NCBI GenBank assembly: GCA_045629305.1
Contig: JAZQQZ010000019.1
Coordinates: forward strand, 72,050 to 136,049
Direction: 5' to 3'
Length of the DNA stretch: 64,000 nt
DNA from: UBA1227 sp045629305
GTDB lineage: Bacteria > Bacillota > Clostridia > Oscillospirales > Acutalibacteraceae
The notes under the pieces were generated by a model. It worked only from the letters and a program-made list of their open reading frames with translations, was not told the DNA's origin and searched no databases. Below are positions 1 through 8,618 of the stretch, one piece after another (position 1 is the stretch's first letter; the number at the start of each line of letters is the position of its first letter). The position numbers were made by a program, and so were the translations under genes.

Positions 1-228
1 GCCGGTGGCGTTGCAACATCAGGCCTTGAGATGAGCCAGAACTCAGAGAGACTCTCTTGGACTGCAGAAGAGGTTGATGCTAAACTTCATACAATTATGA
101 AGAACATCTACAGTGCTTCAGTTGCAGCATGCGAGAAATACGGTCTCGGCTACGACCTCGTTGCCGGTGCTAATATCGCCGGATTCGAGAAGGTTGCAAC
201 TGCAATGCTTGCACAGGGAATTTATTAA
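1..228 (+). CDS. gdhA: Glutamate dehydrogenase, C-terminal end (partial)
   Basis: This is the last 75 codons of a hexameric NADP-type glutamate dehydrogenase, which interconverts 2-oxoglutarate plus ammonia and glutamate in the cytoplasm. The reading frame is open from the first base, so the gene starts outside the window. The visible part begins AGGVATSGLEMSQNS, a signature of the C-terminal nucleotide-binding domain of bacterial family I GDH, and ends with the family-typical helix containing DLVAGANIAGFEKVA. The stop codon is followed by a strong hairpin terminator. The call is confident from the motif; NADP rather than NAD specificity is inferred from the subfamily. Confidence 0.93.
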   Translation, partial: AGGVATSGLEMSQNSERLSWTAEEVDAKLHTIMKNIYSASVAACEKYGLGYDLVAGANIAGFEKVATAMLAQGIY

Positions 229-243
229 TCTAAGATGACTAGC

Positions 244-270
244 AAAGCCCTCCAACTCGGAGGGCTTTTT
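244..270 (+). terminator. Rho-independent terminator of gdhA
   Basis: The stem GCCCTCC (247-253) pairs with GGAGGGC (259-265) across a five-base loop, is extended by A-T pairs, and is followed by a run of Ts. It lies just after the gdhA stop and before the GNAT gene. Confidence 0.9.
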
Positions 271-279
271 ACTTAAATT

Positions 280-789
280 ATGGAGATTAGAACAGAACGT
301 TGCCTCATAAAAGAGAGCAATAATAAGGACTTAAAAAAGAACATTGATGAGAGGGCAGAGACATTCTTTGAATTGCCTTCTATAAAGCTTAAACCAGGAC
401 AGAAGAAAGAAGATTTTCTGTCCGCTATTGGCAAGCTTGTAGAATCGTTGCAAGCCGCTGAGACTTCAACTGATGAGCTCGTTTTCGAGATTATTATTGA
501 TGATGAGACGGCTGGATACATCCGCCTTGTCTCAGTCTCAACAAGCAGTCCTGAGATACAGGTGGCATTCCTTCCAGAATACCAAGGAAGTGGCTACGCC
601 TACGAATCTCTCAGTGCGCTAATCCCTACACTTTTCGAGAACTACAATTACAAGACCATCATTTGGCGTGCCAATCCAAGAAATATTGCATCATGCAAAC
701 TTGCAAAAAAACTTAGCGCAACTCTTGATGCTACCGCAACAGAGGGTGTCGGTGGTATAATAGAAATATATATTTTAAGAAAAGTTTAA
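280..789 (+). CDS. GNAT family N-acetyltransferase
   Basis: This 169-residue protein is a probable acetyl-CoA-dependent N-acetyltransferase of the RimJ/RimL-like GNAT type; the substrate is unknown. The middle shows the GNAT core: the beta strand VFEIIIDDETAGYIRL, then EIQVAFLPEYQGSGYAYESL. There QGSGYA corresponds to the pyrophosphate-binding Q/RxxGxG/A loop of motif A. The motif NPRNIASCKLAKKL near residues 140-155 is the motif B region (asparagine followed by a helix). The N-terminal part is lysine- and glutamate-rich. The ATG lies only ten bases after the gdhA terminator and has no clear Shine-Dalgarno site, so expression may be low or the start may be leaderless. It stands alone between gdhA and the two-component system. 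Confidence 0.8.
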   Translation: MEIRTERCLIKESNNKDLKKNIDERAETFFELPSIKLKPGQKKEDFLSAIGKLVESLQAAETSTDELVFEIIIDDETAGYIRLVSVSTSSPEIQVAFLPEYQGSGYAYESLSALIPTLFENYNYKTIIWRANPRNIASCKLAKKLSATLDATATEGVGGIIEIYILRKV

Positions 790-832
790 GTATTTATAAA
801 TAGTATTGTATCATCCAAATTGAGGTGAACAC

Positions 833-1513
833 ATGAGAATACTTATAGTTGAAGATGAAATGCGCCTCGCGGAGGCGCTTGGAGAGATAATGAAAGGCCA
901 GCGCTACACTGTCGATATTGTGAACGACGGTGAGGCTGGCCTTGATTATGCACTCTCTGGCATATATGACGTAATTGTGATGGATGTCATGTTGCCGTAT
1001 ATGAACGGCTTCGATATCGTCCGCAAGATGCGCGAGGCGAAAGACAATACACCCGTCATTATGCTAACTGCGAAGGATAGTACTTCGGATAAGATTAAGG
1101 GGCTCGACTGTGGGGCGGACGACTACTTGACGAAGCCGTTCATACCAGGCGAGTTGCTCGCAAGAATACGAGCAATCTCGCGCAGACAGGGAGAGGTTGT
1201 ACTCGATGAAATCAAGTTCGAGGACCTCACTTTGAGCCTTTCAAATTATACATTAAGCACAGATAAAAGCTCCATAAATTTGGGACCTAAGGAATTCGAT
1301 ATTATGAAGATCCTTATGTCCAATCCAGGAGTGATTGTCCAGAAGGAGGACATTCTCGTAAAAATTTGGGGAACAGAATCCGATGCAGAGGACAACAATG
1401 TAGAGGTCTATATAAGTTTCCTTAGAAAGAAACTTAGCCATATAGAATCGAAAGTTCAGATTTCAACAATTCGTAAAGTAGGTTATCGCTTGGAGGTTGC
1501 AGCCGATGCTTAA
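833..1513 (+). CDS. OmpR/PhoB family response regulator
   Basis: This 226-residue DNA-binding response regulator would be phosphorylated by the histidine kinase encoded immediately downstream. The receiver domain (about 1-115) has the acidic pair E7/D8, the phosphoacceptor D51 in VIVMDVMLP, a threonine in MLTAKD and K98 in LTKPF. The C-terminal winged helix (about 125-222) has the typical LGPKEFDIMKILMSNPG and EVYISFLRKKL segments. A GAGGTG ribosome-binding site precedes the ATG. The gene overlaps the kinase by 8 bases, so the pair is translationally coupled. The target genes cannot be deduced from the sequence. Confidence 0.95.
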   Translation: MRILIVEDEMRLAEALGEIMKGQRYTVDIVNDGEAGLDYALSGIYDVIVMDVMLPYMNGFDIVRKMREAKDNTPVIMLTAKDSTSDKIKGLDCGADDYLTKPFIPGELLARIRAISRRQGEVVLDEIKFEDLTLSLSNYTLSTDKSSINLGPKEFDIMKILMSNPGVIVQKEDILVKIWGTESDAEDNNVEVYISFLRKKLSHIESKVQISTIRKVGYRLEVAADA

Positions 1514-2789
1514 GAAGCTTCGACATCAATTTATATTTTCCAACATGTTGCTAGTAGGCATTGTCATACTGGCTCTCTTCATTTCGCTTACAGCGATAAC
1601 CTATAACCATGAGCGCAACTTGACTTACGATGTTCTCTATGCATCTCTTCAGGGTGAAATCAATCCACGTCTTTTCCAAGATGACATGGTTATTGACGGC
1701 TTTAAAGAGAACAAGATACAGAGACCACGTGATAGTGTGCTCGACAATGAACGTTTCTCATCCGTATCGCTTATAACCGTTGTATCAAAGGGTGGGATGA
1801 TTGTTCTATCAGAGCAGTCAGTCACATCGACTTATGATAACGAAACAATAGAAAAGATTGTAAAAGAGTGCTTAGAAGAAGAGGACGAAGAGGGAATTAT
1901 CTCAGAGTACAATCTTAGATATGTTAAAATAACATCCGGTGGCGGATATAGAATGGCCTTCGCAGACAGGACCTCAGAGCAGGTATCGTTTATGTACCTT
2001 GTTCGTCTCTTCGCTTTCGCTTGCATTGGCTTCTTCGTAATTATTTATTTTGTTTCAAGGTTTATGTCGAAAAAGGCAATCGAGCCAGTTGAGAAGTCTT
2101 GGAATGCGCAGAACAGATTCGTCGCAGATGCTTCTCATGAGCTTAAGACTCCACTTACAGTAATACTTGCCAATATGGATATAATGGAGTCCAATGAAAA
2201 TTCGACAATTAAGGATCAAAAGAAGTGGATTGAGAACACCAAATCTGAAGCTACACGCATGTCCACTCTTGTAAACGATATGCTGTTCCTCGCAAAGTCT
2301 GATGCAGAGGTAGAGGAGACATATAATTTCCAAGAGATTAATATAAGTAAAGTCTGTGAAGATTGCGTCCTGACTCTTGAGTCGGTCGCATACGAAAAGG
2401 GAGTGGAACTCACATCTGCTGTTATACCTGACCTTGTGACAAAGGCAGATGAGAAGCGCATAAATCAGGTGCTCACAGTTCTTCTCGATAACTCACTTAA
2501 ATATGTAAATGACAATGGTAAAATTGTAGTGTCCGCAAGCAACACTGGAAAGAATATCAAAGTGTCCGTTTCCAATACAGGCCTTGCAATTCCAGAGGAG
2601 AAGCAGGCGCATCTATTCGAGCGCTTCTTCCGCGTGGATGAATCAAGAACCAGGGAACACGGTGGCTCCGGTCTTGGCCTATCAATAGCCAAGCAAATTA
2701 TGGATGCCCACGGCGGAGATATCATGCTCGAATATTCCAATGAGAACGGCACCTGCTTCTCATTTACATTGCCTATAAAACATAAATAA
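1506..2789 (+). CDS. Membrane sensor histidine kinase
   Basis: This two-component sensor kinase (427 residues from the chosen start) pairs with the upstream response regulator. Transmembrane helices lie near residues 10-32 and 165-186 and flank an extracellular sensor domain of about 130 residues. Then comes a HisKA domain with the H box DASHELKTPL (phosphoacceptor His about 211), an N box NQVLTVLLDNSLKYV, a G1-type segment NTGLAIPEE and a G2 box GGSGLGLSIAKQIM. I chose ATG 1506 because GGAGG at 1492-1496 sits 9 bases upstream; a TTG at 1497 is in frame but overlaps that site. The G1 box has Asn where many kinases have Asp, a variation also seen in other Gram-positive kinases. The signal sensed is unknown. 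Confidence 0.94.
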   Translation: MLKKLRHQFIFSNMLLVGIVILALFISLTAITYNHERNLTYDVLYASLQGEINPRLFQDDMVIDGFKENKIQRPRDSVLDNERFSSVSLITVVSKGGMIVLSEQSVTSTYDNETIEKIVKECLEEEDEEGIISEYNLRYVKITSGGGYRMAFADRTSEQVSFMYLVRLFAFACIGFFVIIYFVSRFMSKKAIEPVEKSWNAQNRFVADASHELKTPLTVILANMDIMESNENSTIKDQKKWIENTKSEATRMSTLVNDMLFLAKSDAEVEETYNFQEINISKVCEDCVLTLESVAYEKGVELTSAVIPDLVTKADEKRINQVLTVLLDNSLKYVNDNGKIVVSASNTGKNIKVSVSNTGLAIPEEKQAHLFERFFRVDESRTREHGGSGLGLSIAKQIMDAHGGDIMLEYSNENGTCFSFTLPIKHK

Positions 2790-2790
2790 A

Positions 2791-2818
2791 AAATCCCGCT
2801 TGAAATAAAGCGGGATTT
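2791..2818. terminator. Bidirectional terminator
   Basis: AAATCCCGCT (2791-2800) and AGCGGGATTT (2809-2818) form a perfect 10-bp stem with an A-run before it and Ts after it. It serves both the kinase on the plus strand and the DUF1294 gene converging on the minus strand, whose last codons overlap it. Confidence 0.85.
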
Positions 2819-3080
2819 AAATTATTAATATGATAATTGCTACTTCGGCTATGTTCAGTAATATGCAAAGTGGCACACCGACTTTAAATAGACTCTTCTT
2901 TGTCTTATGATGGAACAGATGCATTCCAATATAAGCGCCGATGCCGCCGAAAACTGCGGCAAGACCTATAAGAGTTTTCTCTGGAATTCTCCATCTGCCG
3001 GCTTCGGCCTTCTTTTTATCAATGCCATAGATGAACATTACAAGAACGTTCCAGGCTATGTAAATTATAAAATATTTCAT
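2817..3080 (-). CDS. DUF1294 family small membrane protein
   Basis: This 87-residue protein matches the DUF1294 family of unknown function. Visible hallmarks are YGIDKKKAEAGRWRIPE followed by a glycine-rich helix (GLAAVFGGIGAYIGM) and HHKTKKSLF. Three hydrophobic segments (about 2-18, 38-58 and 66-87) suggest a small integral membrane protein. A GGAG ribosome-binding site lies 6 bases upstream of the ATG. It is a single gene convergent with the two-component operon and divergent from the YgjP-like peptidase gene. No function is assigned. Confidence 0.85.
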   Translation of the reverse strand: MKYFIIYIAWNVLVMFIYGIDKKKAEAGRWRIPEKTLIGLAAVFGGIGAYIGMHLFHHKTKKSLFKVGVPLCILLNIAEVAIIILII

Positions 3081-3151
3081 AAGTAACTCCTAAACTTTGT
3101 AAGTTAATTATAACATATAATATGATACAATAAATATATGGAGGTGAGAGA

Positions 3152-3844
3152 ATGCAATATTTTTTAGGCGATATTCCTATTAAAGTTGAAAAGAAGAAAA
3201 TTAAAAATTTGCATCTCTATGTTAAGCCTCCTTATGGTGATGTCCTTCTCACCGCTCCGAAGTATGTTAGTGATAGAGATATAGAAGAATTTATTTCCGA
3301 GCGGGCAGACTGGATAATTGCAAACGTGAAAAAGATTCAGTCGAATCCAGTTACACCGGATCCGACCTATGAAACTGGCGATGTCATCTCTGTATGGGGA
3401 GAACTTTATAAACTTAACGTTCTCGAGGACACAAGATACTCGCTGACACTGAATGACGATGGTACAGCAACTCTTATAGTTCGTGCTGACTCTACTGTGG
3501 ACCAGAGAGAAGCATTTATGCTAAAATGGTATAGAGATCAACTTTCGGAACGCGTGGATATTCTTCTTCCACAGTGGGAGGAATATACAGGCCTTAAGTC
3601 AAATGGCTGGCAGAGCAAGAACATGAAATCCCGATGGGGAACTTGTAATACGAAAACCAATAAAATCTGGCTCAACGTGAGACTCGCTGAGCATCCTGTC
3701 GAATGTCTCGAGTATGTAATTCTTCATGAGCTCGCTCATACGAAAGTTCCGAATCATGGAGCTGATTTCAAAGCAATTCTTAATACTTATATGCCAAATT
3801 GGAAAGAAGTTAAGAAAATTCTTAATAATAAAGGAGACAACTGA
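3152..3844 (+). CDS. YgjP-like metallopeptidase domain protein (M48-like)
   Basis: This 230-residue cytoplasmic protein of the YgjP/DUF45 family is related to SprT/WLM-type zinc metallopeptidases. The family signature is complete: KSRWGTCNTKTNKIWLN (about 159-175), then the zinc site LHELAHTKVPNHGADF, with HExxH at 192-196 and a third histidine at 202. The N-terminal half is the usual beta-rich region. A strong GGAGGTGAGAG site precedes the ATG. The gene is one base away from the TSCPD gene, with which it appears cotranscribed. The cellular substrate of this family is not established. Confidence 0.9.
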   Translation: MQYFLGDIPIKVEKKKIKNLHLYVKPPYGDVLLTAPKYVSDRDIEEFISERADWIIANVKKIQSNPVTPDPTYETGDVISVWGELYKLNVLEDTRYSLTLNDDGTATLIVRADSTVDQREAFMLKWYRDQLSERVDILLPQWEEYTGLKSNGWQSKNMKSRWGTCNTKTNKIWLNVRLAEHPVECLEYVILHELAHTKVPNHGADFKAILNTYMPNWKEVKKILNNKGDN

Positions 3845-3845
3845 C

Positions 3846-4103
3846 ATGAAATTTATTCATGAAAATCAAGGTACTTGCTCATCTTATGTGCAGTTTGAAA
3901 TAGATGGAGATGTAGTTCATAACATAGAGTTTATGGGTGGATGCAACGGTAACCTTAAAGCCATCTCTAAACTTTGTGAGGGAATGACGGTTGACGAGAT
4001 AGAGGAAAAACTTCTCGGCAACACATGTGGACCAAGACCTACATCCTGCGCAGATCAATTTGCAAGAGGCGTAAGAGAAGCATACGAACAATCTAAGAAA
4101 TAA
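3846..4103 (+). CDS. TSCPD domain protein (TIGR03905-like)
   Basis: This 85-residue protein is made almost entirely of a TSCPD domain, named for the motif seen here as GPRPTSCADQFARGV. The N-terminal half has the usual pattern GTCSSYVQFEID and FMGGCNGNLKAI. TSCPD domains occur alone or at the C-terminus of some vitamin B12-dependent ribonucleotide reductases, and the conserved cysteines suggest metal or redox chemistry; the function of the stand-alone form is unknown. The start at 3846 is set by AGGAGA at 3832-3837. A longer in-frame opening upstream overlaps the peptidase gene and is not credible. Confidence 0.85.
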   Translation: MKFIHENQGTCSSYVQFEIDGDVVHNIEFMGGCNGNLKAISKLCEGMTVDEIEEKLLGNTCGPRPTSCADQFARGVREAYEQSKK

Positions 4104-4106
4104 AAG

Positions 4107-4132
4107 AAATCCCGCTCTACTGAGCGGGATTT
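4107..4132. terminator. Bidirectional terminator
   Basis: AAATCCCGCTC (4107-4117) pairs with GAGCGGGATTT (4122-4132) across a 4-base loop, with T-runs on both strands. It separates the plus-strand TSCPD gene from the end of the long minus-strand block (gpmI). Confidence 0.92.
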
Positions 4133-4136
4133 TTAT

Positions 4137-5678
4137 TTAGTCAATTATAAGGGATTCGCCTGTCATCTCTTTTGGCTGCTCTATTCCCATTACATGGAGA
4201 ATAGTTGGGGAGAGGTCTGAGAGGCGGCCGCCATCGCGGAGCTTCTTGTCTCCGCATCCAATTACAGCGAATGGTACGACATTCGTTGTATGAGCGGTGA
4301 ATGCTGAGCCGTCAAGCTCATACATCTTATCAGCATTGCCGTGATCTGCGGTGAGAAGAATGGCGCCGCCGACTTTTTCAACAGCGTCTTTGAGCCTTCC
4401 AACACAGGTGTCAACAGTTTCAACTGCTTTCTTTGCAGCATCAAAGACGCCTGTATGGCCGACCATATCACAGTTGGCATAGTTGATAATTATAACATCA
4501 TATTTTTCTGAGAGGACTGCATCTACAAGTTTATCAGTAACCTCGGGTGCACTCATCTCTGGTTTTAAATCATAAGTTGTTACCTTAGGACTTGGAATGA
4601 GTATTCGGTCCTCGCCCTCGTATACGGTTTCTACACCGCCGTTTAAGAAGAAGGTTACATGGGCGTACTTCTCTGTCTCAGCAATACGAAGCTGCTTCAT
4701 GCCGAGTTTTGAAAGATACTCACCGAGTGTATTAGTGAGGCTCTGAGGCTTAAATGCAACATCTACATTTGGCATTGTCGCATCATACTGTGTCATACAG
4801 ATGTATGTTACAGGGAAGTAGGTATGTGGGAATCCGTCAAAATCTGGATCCGCAAATGAACGTGTGATTTCTCTTGCTCTGTCAGGGCGGAAGTTGAAGA
4901 AAATGATACTGTCATTTTCTTTGATTCTGTCGTTCTCATCACTGTCAATTATTGTAGGGAGAACAAATTCATCAGTGATGAATTTGCCTTCGTCGTCTTT
5001 GGTACTATAGGACTCTTTCAAAGTCTTAATTGGATCGGTTGTATGGACACCCTCTCCATTTACAAGAGCGGCATACGCTCTTGATACACGTTCCCATCTT
5101 GTGTCGCGGTCCATTGCATAGAAACGACCTATGATTGATGCGAGATGACCAATTTCATTTGTTGTCATGAAGTCCTGTAACTGTGTTATATACTCTACAG
5201 CTGAAGTTGGTGGCACATCACGTCCATCAAGGATGGCATGAACATAGACCTTATGAAGACCGTTTTGCTTTGCAAGACGGAGAAGTCCAAATAGATGCTC
5301 AATATGGCTGTGCACGCCACCGTCGGAGAGAAGTCCGATGAGGTGGAGGGCAGAGTCATTTTTCTTGCAATTTTCTATTGCCTTTAAAAAAGCTTCATTC
5401 TGGAAGAATGGGCCTTCATTTATCTCTTTAGTAATTCTTGTGAGCTCTTGATATACAACGCGACCTGCCCCGATGTTGGTATGACCAACTTCAGAGTTGC
5501 CCATCTGACCATCTGGGAGACCTACGTCGAGGCCAGATGCGCCAATTGTTGTATGAGGGCATGTCGCCATTATGTTGTCTATTACAGGAGTGTTCGCGGC
5601 AACAATAGCGTTGCCGTAAGTTTCGTCTGGTACCCAGCCGAAACCGTCAAGAATACAAAGTACTACTGGCTTTTTCAT
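4137..5678 (-). CDS. gpmI: 2,3-bisphosphoglycerate-independent phosphoglycerate mutase
   Basis: This enzyme interconverts 3-phosphoglycerate and 2-phosphoglycerate in glycolysis using two metal ions and a phosphoserine intermediate. At 513 residues it has normal length for the family. Visible active-site elements are the N-terminal metal aspartate in LDGFGWV (D11), the catalytic serine S62 in GQMGNSEVGH, DGRDVPP, GRFYAMDRD, the FNFRPDRAREI segment, and the C-terminal metal cluster with NYANCDMVGHTG and LTADHGNAD. It is the last gene of the pgk-tpiA-gpmI glycolytic series, 16 bases downstream of tpiA, and is closed by the bidirectional terminator. Confidence 0.97.
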   Translation of the reverse strand: MKKPVVLCILDGFGWVPDETYGNAIVAANTPVIDNIMATCPHTTIGASGLDVGLPDGQMGNSEVGHTNIGAGRVVYQELTRITKEINEGPFFQNEAFLKAIENCKKNDSALHLIGLLSDGGVHSHIEHLFGLLRLAKQNGLHKVYVHAILDGRDVPPTSAVEYITQLQDFMTTNEIGHLASIIGRFYAMDRDTRWERVSRAYAALVNGEGVHTTDPIKTLKESYSTKDDEGKFITDEFVLPTIIDSDENDRIKENDSIIFFNFRPDRAREITRSFADPDFDGFPHTYFPVTYICMTQYDATMPNVDVAFKPQSLTNTLGEYLSKLGMKQLRIAETEKYAHVTFFLNGGVETVYEGEDRILIPSPKVTTYDLKPEMSAPEVTDKLVDAVLSEKYDVIIINYANCDMVGHTGVFDAAKKAVETVDTCVGRLKDAVEKVGGAILLTADHGNADKMYELDGSAFTAHTTNVVPFAVIGCGDKKLRDGGRLSDLSPTILHVMGIEQPKEMTGESLIID

Positions 5679-5694
5679 TTTATATCCTTCAAGT

Positions 5695-6462
5695 TTATTT
5701 GCTTGCTGCAGCTACAATTACGCTGAAGTCAGGTGCCTTGAGTGAAGCGCCACCGATAAGACCACCGTCAACGTTTATCTTAGAGAGGAGACCCTCTGCG
5801 TTTGCAGCATTCATAGAACCGCCGTACTGAACGGTTGTTGCTTCAGCAACATCCTCACCGTACTTCTCAGCGATTGCTGCGCGTACGAAACCGTTGCCCT
5901 CGTCAGCCTGGTCATCGGTAGCAGTAACGCCTGTACCGATAGCCCATACTGGCTCGTAAGCGATAATGATATCTTTCATCTTTTCAGCAGGTACATTTGT
6001 AAGAGCCATCTTTGTCTGGAACTTAAGAAGAGTCTCTGTATAACCGAGTTCTCTCTGCTCAAGTGTCTCACCAACACAGATAATTGGCTTGAGACCTGCC
6101 GAAAGAGCGGCAAGAGTTCTAAGGTTTACTGTCTGATCTGTCTCAGCAAAATATGTTCTACGCTCTGAGTGACCGATTACAACATATTCAACACCTGCTT
6201 CTTTAAGCATAGCTGCTGAAATTTCACCTGTATATGCGCCACTCTCTTTGAAGTGAACGTTCTCGGCACCAATCTTGATGTTGGAGCCCTTTGCTGCTTC
6301 TACTGCAGCATAGATATCAACGAAAGGAACGCAGAGAACTACGTCACAAGTTGCATCTTTTACAAGAGGCTTCATCTCTTCGATAAGAGCCTTAGCCTCT
6401 GATGGAGTTTTGTTCATTTTCCAGTTACCTGCGATAACTGCACGGCGTGTTTCTTTTTTCAT
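5695..6462 (-). CDS. tpiA: Triosephosphate isomerase
   Basis: This TIM-barrel enzyme interconverts dihydroxyacetone phosphate and glyceraldehyde 3-phosphate. The 255 residues include the substrate lysine in AGNWKMN (K15), the catalytic histidine in VIGHSERR, the catalytic glutamate in AYEPVWAIGTG, the phosphate-gripping loop after it, and the C-terminal phosphate loop YGGSMNAAN and GLIGGASL. A GAGG ribosome-binding site precedes the ATG. It lies between pgk (20 bases upstream) and gpmI and is surely cotranscribed with them. Confidence 0.98.
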   Translation of the reverse strand: MKKETRRAVIAGNWKMNKTPSEAKALIEEMKPLVKDATCDVVLCVPFVDIYAAVEAAKGSNIKIGAENVHFKESGAYTGEISAAMLKEAGVEYVVIGHSERRTYFAETDQTVNLRTLAALSAGLKPIICVGETLEQRELGYTETLLKFQTKMALTNVPAEKMKDIIIAYEPVWAIGTGVTATDDQADEGNGFVRAAIAEKYGEDVAEATTVQYGGSMNAANAEGLLSKINVDGGLIGGASLKAPDFSVIVAAASK

Positions 6463-6482
6463 CTTTATGACCTCTATATAAA

Positions 6483-7691
6483 TTATTTATCGTCCATTGT
6501 TGCGATGCCTGGAAGTTCAATTCCCTGAAGGAATTCGAGTGATGCACCGCCACCTGTTGAAACATGTGTAAGTTTCTTTGCGAGACCGAGCTGGTTGATT
6601 GCTGCTGTAGAGTCACCGCCACCGATTACTGTTACAGCACCTGAATCTGCCATTGCTGTGGCAACTGCAAGTGTGCCAGCAGCAAGTGAAGGATTCTCAA
6701 ATACGCCCATAGGACCATTCCATACGATGGTACCAGCGTTCTTCATCTCGTTTGCATAGAGTTCTGCTGTCTTAGGACCAATATCGAGACCCATATAGTC
6801 AGCAGGGATATCTTTAATATCGAAAATCTCAGTCTCGATATCTGCGTCGATTGGATCCGGGAATGTCTTACCGGCAATAGTATCTATTGGAAGAACAAGT
6901 TTTACACCCTTGCTCTCTGCTTTCTTAAACATTTCTTTACAGTAGTCAATCTTAGTTTCGTCAAGGAGAGAACCACCGATTTCAAGGCCCTGTGCACGGA
7001 GGAATGTGAATGCCATACCGCCACCAATAACGATTGCATCGGCCTTGTCGATAACGTTCTCAATTACAGGAAGTTTATCTGCAACCTTAGCACCACCGAG
7101 TACAACTACGAATGGACGCTTTGGTGTTGCAACTGCTTCGCCGAGATATTTGAGCTCTTTTCTGATGAGATATCCAGAAGCACATTCTTTCATATACTTT
7201 ACAACGCCAACTGTGGAGCAGTGTGCTCTATGAGCAGTGCCGAAAGCGTCGTTTACAAAGATATCTGCGAGTTCGCCAAGTTCTTTAGAGAAGTTATCTT
7301 CGTTTTTCTCTTCCTCTGGTCTAAAGCGAGTGTTCTGAAGAAGAACAATCTCTCCATCCTTCATAGCGGCAACAGCTGCTTTGACGTCATCGTCTACAAC
7401 TTTGTCGCTTGCTACAAATTTAACCTCGATGCCGAGGAGCTCTGTGAGTCTCTTCGCAACTGGCTCGAGAGAGAGCTCTGGCTTCGGCTCGCCCTTTGGC
7501 TTGCCAAGGTGAGAGCAGAGGATAATTTTAGCACCGTCAGACTGAAGCTTTTGAATTGTAGGGAGAGCTTCTACAAGACGGTTATCGTCTGTGATTACAC
7601 CTTTTTTAAGAGGTACATTGAAGTCGCAACGCATAAGAACGTGCTGACCGCTTACTTTAAGATCGTCTACTGTTTTTTTGTCGTAATTCAT
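6483..7691 (-). CDS. pgk: Phosphoglycerate kinase
   Basis: This enzyme transfers the acyl phosphate of 1,3-bisphosphoglycerate to ADP in glycolysis. The 402 residues match the two-domain family: substrate loop RCDFNVPL, LCSHLGKP, NTRFRPEEEKNE, the hinge VVLGGAKVADK, WNGPMGVFE, and the nucleotide loop GGGDSTAAI. The ATG is 9 bases after the degV stop, with only a weak and distant AAAGG, so translation may depend on coupling with degV or on a promoter inside degV. No gapA is present next to it, unlike many Gram-positive glycolytic operons. Confidence 0.98.
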   Translation of the reverse strand: MNYDKKTVDDLKVSGQHVLMRCDFNVPLKKGVITDDNRLVEALPTIQKLQSDGAKIILCSHLGKPKGEPKPELSLEPVAKRLTELLGIEVKFVASDKVVDDDVKAAVAAMKDGEIVLLQNTRFRPEEEKNEDNFSKELGELADIFVNDAFGTAHRAHCSTVGVVKYMKECASGYLIRKELKYLGEAVATPKRPFVVVLGGAKVADKLPVIENVIDKADAIVIGGGMAFTFLRAQGLEIGGSLLDETKIDYCKEMFKKAESKGVKLVLPIDTIAGKTFPDPIDADIETEIFDIKDIPADYMGLDIGPKTAELYANEMKNAGTIVWNGPMGVFENPSLAAGTLAVATAMADSGAVTVIGGGDSTAAINQLGLAKKLTHVSTGGGASLEFLQGIELPGIATMDDK

Positions 7692-7700
7692 TGGATTAAA

Positions 7701-8594
7701 TTAGCCTTTCAATTGATTTTCTATGCTAGGTGCCTTGTAGCAGAGTACGAGTGAAGCCTTGCTTGCACCGTATGCTGAGAGGGCACCAAGTTTGTACAAA
7801 GCGATTGGTGGGTAACCGAGTTCCTCTTCAAGAAGAAGAGCAAGTCCACGTGCTTCCTTTTCACGGGAAGCATAGCCTATGGCATATTCCGGTTTCTCGG
7901 CACTGAGTGCCTCTTTGCAATATCCATAGAACTGGTCAAATGCTGAATGGTCGCCCTTGATGATTGGAAGTTCAACTGCCTTACCGTTGCAGATTTTAAG
8001 TGCAGGGAAAGGATGGTATGAACCACTGAATGAGACCCACTTACGCCATTTGAAAGTTGGGTCGTTGTATATAGGAGGGACGTTGAACGCATCTACAAGC
8101 ATAGTCATTCTGCTTATATCAGAATTTATGCTTTTGATGATGGTATCAATATCTGATCCAGTATTGGCAAGTTTGGCAGCGCTGAGCGCGATAAGACCTG
8201 CGGAGATTGAGTAATTCTTAATACAGATTACTTCAATGCGAAGGTCTGATGTAGGGTTCTGCTCTTTGAAAAGTTCTGCAGCCTCATTGGCAGCGGCATA
8301 CATTGGGACTTCTTCCTCTGTGCCGATTGTGAAAACGATTACGTTTTCATAGCCACATGTGGCTGCGTTTTTATATCTATCGATATAAACGGCAGAAGGT
8401 ATGTAGAAACTTTTGATTTTGCCCTTAGGAGCAGGAAGTATCTCATAGAAATTCTCTTTAGTGAAATCGATTCCTTCATTGAAGTATCTGTCATCAATGT
8501 TGAAAGTCGTTGCGAGAAGTTCCATATCATAATCCTCTGTAAGCTCTGCTGGGATGTCGGAACATGTGTCGACAATAATCATTGTTTTACTCAT
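7701..8594 (-). CDS. DegV family fatty-acid-binding protein
   Basis: DegV proteins bind a fatty acid; some (FakB) present it to the kinase FakA for incorporation into phospholipid. The 297-residue protein begins with the family motif IIVDTCSDIPAEL and continues with LLATTFNIDDRYFNEG. The second domain contains KWVSFSGSYHPFPALKI and ends with GALSAYGASKASLVL. The usual TSQPS loop is here replaced by KSFYIPSAVYIDRY, so the ligand pocket may differ from typical members. I chose ATG 8594, which is 8 bases from GGAGG; an in-frame ATG at 8609 contains that site itself. No fakA gene is visible in the window. Confidence 0.85.
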   Translation of the reverse strand: MSKTMIIVDTCSDIPAELTEDYDMELLATTFNIDDRYFNEGIDFTKENFYEILPAPKGKIKSFYIPSAVYIDRYKNAATCGYENVIVFTIGTEEEVPMYAAANEAAELFKEQNPTSDLRIEVICIKNYSISAGLIALSAAKLANTGSDIDTIIKSINSDISRMTMLVDAFNVPPIYNDPTFKWRKWVSFSGSYHPFPALKICNGKAVELPIIKGDHSAFDQFYGYCKEALSAEKPEYAIGYASREKEARGLALLLEEELGYPPIALYKLGALSAYGASKASLVLCYKAPSIENQLKG

Positions 8595-8618
8595 TTGCAT
8601 TACCTCCATTTAGATTTG